Origin: Aricia agestis
Taxonomy: Eukaryota > Arthropoda > Insecta > Lepidoptera > Lycaenidae
DNA: 64,000 nt
Reading direction: 5' to 3'
Assembly (NCBI RefSeq): GCF_905147365.1
Contig: NC_056413.1
Location: 2,744,501 to 2,808,500 of the forward strand
A program made the position numbers and the translations under genes. Shown here in pieces: positions 1 to 9,400 of the stretch. The notes beneath the pieces were generated by a model. That model searched no databases, was not told where the DNA came from, and worked only from the letters and a program-made list of their open reading frames with translations. Positions within the stretch are counted from its first letter, which is position 1. Each line of letters starts with the position of its first letter.

Positions 1-59
1 CTCGATATCAATAATAGCAACATGTAAACACTTCAATAATTAATAATAAAATTCAAATA

Positions 60-165
60 AGTAAGGGAGACTCCCATATAAAAAACACATTTTTTGGCTA
101 TTCTTGCTCTATAATGGTACGGAACCCTTCGCGCGCGAGTCTAACTCGTACTTGGCCGATTATTT
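60..165 (+). repeat. 3' fragment of interspersed repeat family B
   Basis: The stretch with 'ggtacggaaccctt' and ending 'acttggccgatt' matches the end of the longer copies at 30571-31027 (inverted) and 38508-38926. It lies in the intron upstream of the first visible TFIIF-alpha exon. Nothing else is recognisable in 1-490. Confidence 0.75.
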
Positions 166-490
166 TTTATCTGACTGGTTCAATGCTATCAAGTCGCTAC
201 TGAAACGAATGTATATATAGCTTATACAATACGCCCTAAGTAAAAAAGTTACAAAAAATGTACATAATATATACATAATTTATTTCGAGCCTTTGCAAAA
301 TGTAATAAATATCCTTTTTAGTGTAAGAACTGGGAAAGAAATGACAAAATAATTCGGCTAAAGTTGTATACTGTATAAAGAGTAACTTTAGAGGTTTCGT
401 AGCTTTAATTTTATTCTATTGAAAGTTTTTTTTATTAATTTTTAGATATTGCAACACAGTTTCATTTGTATGTAAACCTTTAAATTGCAG

Positions 491-3400
491 ACTTGAAAAT
501 ATCTGAAATGGACGAATGGATCGACTCGGACGACGAGTCGTCGGACTCCGACGGAGAGAAGGAGAAAGAAAAAGACGAGAGTGATACCGATCAGAAGAAA
601 AAGAAGAAGAAAGGTAAATAAACTGAGAAATACTTACTTTATAGTATGTATCCCTCTACTCCTCGAGCGCCATTGAATAAGATTCAAAACATTGACATAC
701 ACATTAGTGTATGTCAATATACACCCTAGACCATAAATTTATTGTGCAATATCATTGAACAATATTATTGAACAATTTATTTGACAATAAGATTAAAAAA
801 CGGGCGCGTTCAATATCAACCCTAGAAGGTCAATAATATAACACAATACGTGATATTGACAATAAAATTGATCCTTAAGAGTTAAAGGATACTTAATATA
901 AAAAGTGTTTGGCTAAAGCTCACTTACACAAACTACAAATTGTATAATGAAGGCAGATTAAAAATACATAATATTTAAATTATTAAAAAAAAAATGTAAA
1001 TAACTTTCTACAAGCAAATTAAATCAAGATTGTACTAAGGCTTCTTACAGACGAACGGCACTTGTCGGCTGCCGTCGATGCGTGCCATCGACAAGTACCG
1101 TTCGACTGTAAGAACACTTAGCCAAAAGTATATTGACAGGTGCTGTAGGCAAGAAGAAGAAGAAGGTGCAGAACGAGGCGTTCGAGGAGAGCGACGACGG
1201 CGACGAGGAGGGCCGCGAGCGCGACTACATCTCCGACTCCTCCGAGAGGTATATACTATATAGAACTGCCCTCTAGAAGGTACAGCACGAGGCGAGGAGA
1301 GCGACGACGGCGACGAGGAGGGCCGCGAGCGCGACTACATCTCCGACTCCTCCGAGAGGTATATATACCTGCCCTTTTGGTAAACAGCAATATGGATGTT
1401 GCCAAGGTCAAAGATTAGCAGATTTTTTTAAAATAAAATAAAGATATAACGGTAAAAAAGCTTTTAAAAATAAGCATTTCCAAAATTTCATTTTTGTAAC
1501 TTACGTTTTTTTTTGTAATGACTATACTCCACTCGGGCTAGCTTGTCGCTAGCGGTCGTTGACTCCCTGTCAAAAACTTGTCATTTTCCATATAAAACCA
1601 CTATAAACAATATCTGAAACTTCATTGTCAATCGCGGTTTATATGGAAAATGACAAGTTTTTGACAGGGAGTCAATCAATGACCGCTAGCGACAAGTTAG
1701 CCCGAGTGGAGTATAATGAGCCTTTTAAGTTGGATTGTCAAGTCGATTTTTTTAAAATAAAATTTGTAAATATTTGTATATCATTCGATAAGTTATGCAA
1801 TTTATAATAACTTTTCTTATGACACCACTATCATAAACGCAATATTTAACATAGCTATCGAACAAAGTTCTCCCGCGTTGCGTACTAGCGGTGACGGTGA
1901 CGTCACAATTGAGTAGCAGTTTGTATGGAGCATTTCGGGCAGGTCTATTTATGAGATTTTTGAATTGTTATATCTTGGAAAGTTTTAGCTAACACAGTAA
2001 CTCTTTCACCGATATTTCTATTTCGGAAAGGTCCTCCAATTACCGTCAAGAAAAAAAATGTCACCATGCCTATTACCAATAAGAAAAAAAAGTCAACTAG
2101 CGAATTAAGATGATCTTACGTCTTCATTTTGACGTTTGTAATTTTTAAATTCGTGTTCGAGTTAAAAAAAATATTATCAGCAAGTTTTTTTTTTCAGTGA
2201 ATCAGATCACGAGACGAAAGCGAACAAGGAGCTGAAGGGAGTCGCGGAAGAGGACGCGCTCAGGTAATTGTTTTTTTATTATTACTTCTTTCTCGCGTTA
2301 ACTGCAATGTTACTATTGCTACAATCGCTAATGCAAAAAAAAACCCATGATAATGACTATATTTGCATGTATCTACTATTATCATAATTCCTAGGCCGGT
2401 ATAAATAGTCAGTACTCAAGATGCATCTCGGTCTCAAGACACAGTTCAGGCTCTGTGATTGGTTGGTTGGCTTGGCAAAATTTGGACTAATCACAGAGCC
2501 GAACCGCGTCTTGAGACCGGCCCTAGAGCTTAGTTTTGGAGGTGTGATGATTTAATTTTTATAATTAAGATGTAAAACAGTTTAAACAGAAATCTTATAC
2601 TTTTTGTAATTACTGTTTAGTTAACCTTGGCATCAACCTATAACCTATTGAATTAACATCCTGTTCAACAGATAGTTGGAAGGATTAGGAAGATTTCGTA
2701 CATAGGACGGCGAAAATTAAGTGGCCTACACTCATAAAAAATTCAAATCAGCCACAAGTCAAGTTGAATGTTGTAACATTCAACTCCACTTAGATAAAGC
2801 GTCAATGAGGGTTGTAACTTGTATCACAAAAGACATAATTCTGTCTACTCTGCTTGTATGGCGCTATGTAATGTAATGTGTAATTTTTGGCATCACAGCA
2901 TTGTAATAATATTTATAGATCTTATATATACTGTTTGTGACTAGATCATAATAACTGTACCACTGAATACTGTTTAATTATTATGATGTTTCGTGTGATG
3001 CTGGAAATAAAATTATTCTTATTTTTATTCTTATTATTATGTAGCCGTCAGGGCTAACGTGTCAAATGTCGTGTCAGACAGCTGTTTGACACGATACGAT
3101 AGACCTGACGGCTACATAGCGCCGTACAACCCTCATTATCGCAACTCTGTCATCATCACAGAAAGCTGCTGACGTCAGACGAAGGCAGCTCGGAGGAGGA
3201 GGGGCAGAAGTCGGACGCGTCGGAGAAGGAGGACGAGCCCACCAAGGAGGGCGAGGAGCGCGCGAGCAAACTCACCAAGAAGAAGAAGAAGACGGATGAC
3301 AATAAAAAAGGTAGCAGAGAAGTTTATTCATATGCAGGTGGCAGACCTTCGTAATAGGGGTTGTTTAAATTCTATTTGCCACCAGGTGCCGCGATGTAGC

Positions 3401-6400
3401 CGTCAGGTTTATCGTGTCAAAGACAATATTATTATGTTGTGCATGTAGTCTGCTCTCGGATCCCGTCCGATGAGCACGCGTTTCCCGCTCAAGTGCACGC
3501 TGCTAGGCGACTGTGGTGCTGTCTCTTTCTATAGACAGCGCGCTCTCGCTCGGCACACTTTGTGCTTGTTGCGATTTCGCGATCACGTCCGCGCCACGAA
3601 TTTTTCTCGATTTTAGTGTGTCCGCGATCGAGCGAACTCTGCGCCGGCGCTTGTTTGCCTCGCCCGAGTGTAAGCCCTCGCCCGCGCTTACCGCCGTAGG
3701 TCGCGTCGCGCCTTGCTCGCCAGCACCCGAGTGCTAGTGTTGTGAGTGTTTTTGTGTGTGTTTCCCGACCGCCTGGAACACATCGTAAGTACGGTGACAC
3801 GAAAACTAGGTACACTATACGAGGTTCGTACCTCTTTACACACCTCCCCTCCCGGTCGCCGGGCGGGGTTGTACCCTCTCGAAAATTCTCCTTTAAGAGC
3901 AGACTGACCGACCGACATCATGGCCGACATGATTGATAAATTTTTATCATTCCTTAAAGTGGAGTACCCCGACGCCGCGAAAAGGTGGGACAACTTCGTG
4001 AGAAGTCACGATGCTGATTTCCCCGCGTCTCCCAACTGTGACACTGCCGTGACTTCCGTAGAGTCAGCGGTCCCCCGACTTACCTACTCGTCTCCTTCTG
4101 AGATGTCTTGCTCGGAGCAAGAGACTGACCCTGGTGAAGGTGACTTCACAACGGTCATCAGTAAAAAGACGAAGAAGAGGAAGCGCGCCGAAGGCTCTTC
4201 CTCTCCAGTCTTATCCTCCCCGACTAAACAGGCCGGCAAACCAAAGTCTAGAAAGACTAAACCGGCCCCTAGGCCCGAGCTACCCGCGACGTCCGTGCAG
4301 ACTAGTAGTGCCGCGTCCCCCACTCGCCCCCCGATCGCCCCTCAGGCATCACAGGCCTCGCAGGCCTCGCAAATAGTTCCGTCTCAGGCCCCTCTGTCTT
4401 CCGAGACGGAACCCGCGCCCAAAATGCCTCCTCCTGTCATAGTACAGGAGAAAGAAAAATGGAACATCATTTCCGCCGCGATAAACGAGAAAAAGCTCCG
4501 TTACACGTCGGCTACTACAACTCTGACCGGGATAAAGGTCCAGGTCCAAACACCTCAGGACCATCGCCTCCTTACTGCGTTCCTCCGCGGAAAAAACATA
4601 GGTTACCACACCTATGCCTTAGAGGACGAACGTGTCCTCCGCGTCGTCATAGTAGGTGTCGACAAGTTCATCACCGAAAAGGATGTACTTGAAGACCTAA
4701 TAGCCCAAGGTTACCCCGCGACTGAGGTACACAGGATGTACCACCCCGTCAAAAAACACGTGTACAACATGGTACTAGTGATTCTCCCCCTTACCCCCGA
4801 GGGTAAGGAGATATTTTACATACGCGCCGTATGTAACATAACCGGAATACGCGTGGAACCCCCCCGTAAAAGAGGAACCCCTGGCCAATGCCACAGGTGC
4901 CAACTTTACGGGCACTCCGCGCGAAACTGCCAAGCCCGACCGCGCTGTGTCAAGTGCCTCTGAGACCACGGCACCTCTGACTGCCCACGCAAAGCACCAG
5001 CTGAGGAGTCCGAACCTCCCAGCTGTGTGCTATGCAAAACACAAGGCCATCCGGCTAATTACAGAGGGTGTGTAAAAGCACCCAAAGTAAAGAGACGAAT
5101 TGCGCCTCAAACAAAGACAAACAATAAGGAAAAAACAAAGCAGAGATTTATCCCTGCTCCGCTTCCCACTAAATCACCTTGGGTGAACAGCACTAGTACC
5201 CCTAATAACGTTCCCGTGCCCCCCAACAGGGCCCAGCCCACCGCCGCGCAAAAACCCGCGCCCTCCGCGAGAAAACCCGCGCCCCCAGCGACAAAGCCCG
5301 CATCACCCGTGGCAAAACCCGCGCCCCCCGCGAAAAAGTCCACTCCCCCCGCGAATATAACCTCCAATTACGGAGACGACCTAGGCTACGTGACCGATTT
5401 CCTTAGCCTCATAAACCCGTCAGAGGTAGCCGATTTCTCTTACGGACTACGGACGGCTAGGACTATTTCACAATTATCCGCCTGTCTGTCGACTTACAAC
5501 GACTTGATCCGCAGGATCAATTCTCTCCAATTATCACTATCGTTTAACTAATGGATTCCACCGGAAGGATAAAACCGCGCTCCCTACAGGTAGTTACGTT
5601 TAATACAAACGGCATACATAATAATATTGACGAAATCCGCGAATTCGTCTTAAACCACAATGTCGATATTTTACTAGTTCAGGAGACGTTCCTTAAGCCT
5701 AGTAGAAAAAGCCCCAAAATAGCTAACTATAAAATAGTTAGAAATGACAGAACCCGATCCCAACTCGGTGGCACAATGATTTATTACAAAAAATCATTGC
5801 ACTGTGTTCCCCTAGAACCCCCATCCCTAACTAATTTAGAAACTTCTATTTGTCACATTAGCATGACAGACCATCAACCCATCATAATAGTATCTGCCTA
5901 TTTAGCCAGCAAAATGCCCATAACTTCTAGCGAATTAGGATCGCTATTTAACTTAGGCAACGCCGTCATCATTGCCGGCGACCTAAACTGCAAACACACA
6001 GAGTGGGGCAATGTCATCTCAAATACGAATGGCATTAGATTAACCGCCTTAAGCGACTCCTTAAATTTTGCAATTTTAGCCCCTAACGACCCCACTCGCT
6101 ACGACACTGCTAGCCGTAGTAACAACCTTACTCATAGCCCTAGTGTTATTGATATCGCATTAGTTAAAAACATTAACATCAACATCTCTTTGGAAACAAT
6201 CCACGAGCTTAACTCGGACCACAGACCAGTTAAAATTGCGCTAGGCAATTCTAACCAACTCGCTGCTAGTACTAAAAAGATAATTGATTATAAATTACTA
6301 GGAGATAACCTAAAAAACCTTCAATCGAGTCACCTCGATCTCATTCCCGATTTCATAGAAAACTCTAAAGTGGCGCTTGAGGCCTCTCTCCACTTGACTG

Positions 6401-9400
6401 ACCATCTGGTAGAGAACATCGAAAAATCTTCTAGGGAAATGCCAACGATTCATGAGAATCGCTGGCCTCTCCCAGATGATATAAAAGAGTCCATCAGACT
6501 CCGTAACGCGGCTAAACGCACATACGATCGCTACCCATCTGAAGACTGGAGGAGGGCCCTCCGTCACTACGAGAGGGAAGTTAAATATAAAATCAAACAA
6601 CACAAAGCCGAGAGGTGGGATCGACTTCTTAGCGAACTCGAACCGTCTCACACGGCCTACTGGCCGCTCGCGAAGTCCCTCAAAAAAGATACGGAGAGCG
6701 ATATGCCTCCATTAAACAGATCAAATCGTCCTCCTGCACTGGAGGATATCGACAAAGCCGAATGCTTGGCCGACACCATAGAAAATCAGTGCCGACCTAG
6801 TACTCTCCCAACTGACCCCGATCATGTTAATCTAGTCAATACCGAGGTAGAAAGCCGACTCATGGCCCCACCTTCAGAGCCCCTCAGGCCGGTGGATGCG
6901 GAGGAAATCAAAGATATTATTAAAGATTTGAATTCCAGAAAGCCCCCAGGCCTGGACGGTATCTCAAATAAAACCCTTAAATTACTACCTTCCACTATAA
7001 TTGAATTACTCGTGAGCATCTTTAACGCCCTTTTACTAGGATGTTCATTCCCAGATATTTGGAAAGTAGCTATAATAATAGGTATCCACAAACCGGGTAA
7101 ACTCCGGACGGAACCAAGTAGTTACAGACCAATTAGTTTAATTAGTTGCCTCGGTAAAATTTACGAAAGAGTTATACTACGACGCCTAAAAGACGTCATA
7201 GTTGATAAAAAACTCTTACCTGATGAACAATTCGCATTCCGCGAATTCCACAGCTGTCCCGCTCAGGTACACCGCCTAACGGAGTACATATTAGAACAAA
7301 AGAACAATAGGAAACCGACTTGCGCTGTTTTCTTTGATGTCGCAAAAGCATTCGACAAAATTTGGCACAATGGGCTAATCTATAAACTTTTTAAACTCGG
7401 CATTCCCGATAGTCTTGTTATAATAATAAGTAACTACCTCAAAAACCGTAAATTTCGTTTTAGAGTCGAAGGCATTCTGTCTTCACTTAGAGATCTAGAG
7501 GCTGGAGTACCGCAGGGCTCGGTTCTCTCCCCGACCCTCTACAATCTCTACACGTCCGATTTGCCCACCCACCCTCGAGTACAAAAAGCGCTATTCGCGG
7601 ACGACACGGCCCTTTTCTTTGCTCATCGCCAAATAGCTTTCGCGTCCAAAAAACTCCAAGAAGCAGTTACCGAACTCGGTAAATGGTTCGCTAAATGGAG
7701 AATTGAACTAAACCCCGACAAAAGTCACGCTATATTATTTAACGGACTAAAACGAAAGAAAATGCAACCTATTAGTCTGCACGGAAAATTAATTCCCGAA
7801 GTCACGGCTGTCAAATACTTAGGAGTAGTACTAAACAAGTCGATGTCATTCACGAACCATATATCGAATACTGTACGTAAAGCGAAATTTGTATTATACA
7901 AATTATATCCTTTACTCAACGCAAGTAGCAAAATGTCCTTAAGACATAAGCTCACCTTATACAAAACATGTATAAGAACGATACTCACTTATGCGTGCGT
8001 CTCTTTCGCACACATAAGTGACAATCAGTTGAACCAATTGCAACGAGTACAAAACCGTTTTTTGCGCATGGCAACAGGTGCCCCCCGTTACATGCGAAAC
8101 ATCGACTTGCATAGAGACTGCGAGCTTATCACTATCAAAGCCTATATCAAAGAACTCTCAGAGAGATTCTTTGAGAAAGGCAAAGTACATCCCAATCCGC
8201 TCATTCGTAAGGCTGTGGACTACGAACATGACGCATCATTCCGATACCCCTTCAGGCGGCCTAAGCATATCTTAGCCGACCCTGTAGACCCCATCACAGA
8301 ATACGTAACGTACTGTGTACAGTTACGTAAACACAAATCACACTCACCCGCGTGGTTAGTACTGCACCGGGGACGACGCCGGCGCCTTCCCCGAGGACTT
8401 AACACGACCCGAACGACAAACAGACAGACCGACCGAAATCCGGTGTGGAGCTCGATCCCGGGTTCGAGTTCGCATGCGGATAGCATAGGAACACACCTAA
8501 ATCATGACCGCGACCGCGACATTGTCGTAGAGAGCTCTACCAATTACTTTGACATTAGAACATACACGCGTATGTCACCCCAACCGGACTCGGAAGGGGA
8601 GAGGGACGGCCCTCTTTTAAGCAATAACATTAATAACTTGAGCTCATCTACCGCGATAACTCGTACGCAGCTAGTTTGTGCTACCGCGCGCGAGCAGCCT
8701 CACTCGTCTGAGAGTGAGTAAGGGGTCGGACCCCTTAAGAGCAGGGGGGACCCGTGTCCCCACGTCAGATAAAAATAGCTTATTTTCGTAGCTCTCCCCA
8801 ATATTGCCCGTCTAGAATGTCACACGTGTGACTTTAGGGGAGGGGGCCAGGCCCCCCTCATTGTTTATTTCCAAACCAACTAGCAACAGACTAGTTATAG
8901 CCACGATTAAACTACCATGGTCTTAACCAGACCAGTAGCTTAGACCCTTTCGAAAAGAAAAAAAAAAAAAAAAAGTTGTGCATGTGTGTTACTTTTTTTC
9001 TTAATGTTTCAGAATCAAGCACAGAGTTCAGTTCCGATTCGGACACCGATCCAGAGTCCAGCGCGCCCAAAAAGCCCAAGAAGGCCAAAAATGGGGACAC
9101 CAAAAACGCAGGTGAGAAATTTTTGATTGTGAGTTAAAAAGTGTAAAGCTGCCGGAATTTCCTTCGCTACGCTAGACGACGCTTACCGATGCTCCAAAAT
9201 TCGTTTATGATGCGGGTACCGTTCATTTTTCCGGGATAAAAAGTATCCAATGTCCTTTCTCAGGACTCGAAGTATATCAATGATAAATTTTGTCAAAATC
9301 GGTTCAGCGGTTTGGGCGTGAAGAGGTAACAGACAGACAGAAACACTCGCATTTATAAAATTAATCAGATGACGCCCGCAACTCCGTTGCTTCAAAATTT

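Larger units (their letters stand above)
3447..8974 (+). mobile_element. Nearly intact Jockey-like non-LTR retrotransposon (LINE)
   Basis: A 5.5 kb element inserted in a TFIIF-alpha intron, in the same orientation as the gene. Both sides carry the perfect 11-bp target-site duplication gttgtgcatgt (3436-3446 and 8975-8985), and the 3' end is an A-run at about 8957-8974. These are the hallmarks of target-primed reverse transcription. The 5' leader is about 470 bp, followed by ORF1 (gag-like with zinc knuckles), ORF2 (endonuclease plus reverse transcriptase) and a 3' UTR of about 235 bp. ORF1 has one in-frame stop. The perfect duplication and open ORF2 suggest a recent insertion. Clade assignment to Jockey rests on domain order and motif style; an I-like lineage is the alternative. 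Confidence 0.93.

Noticed and set aside
1078..1263. Separate 61-residue gene
   Set aside because: The stretch is a TFIIF-alpha exon read in another frame.
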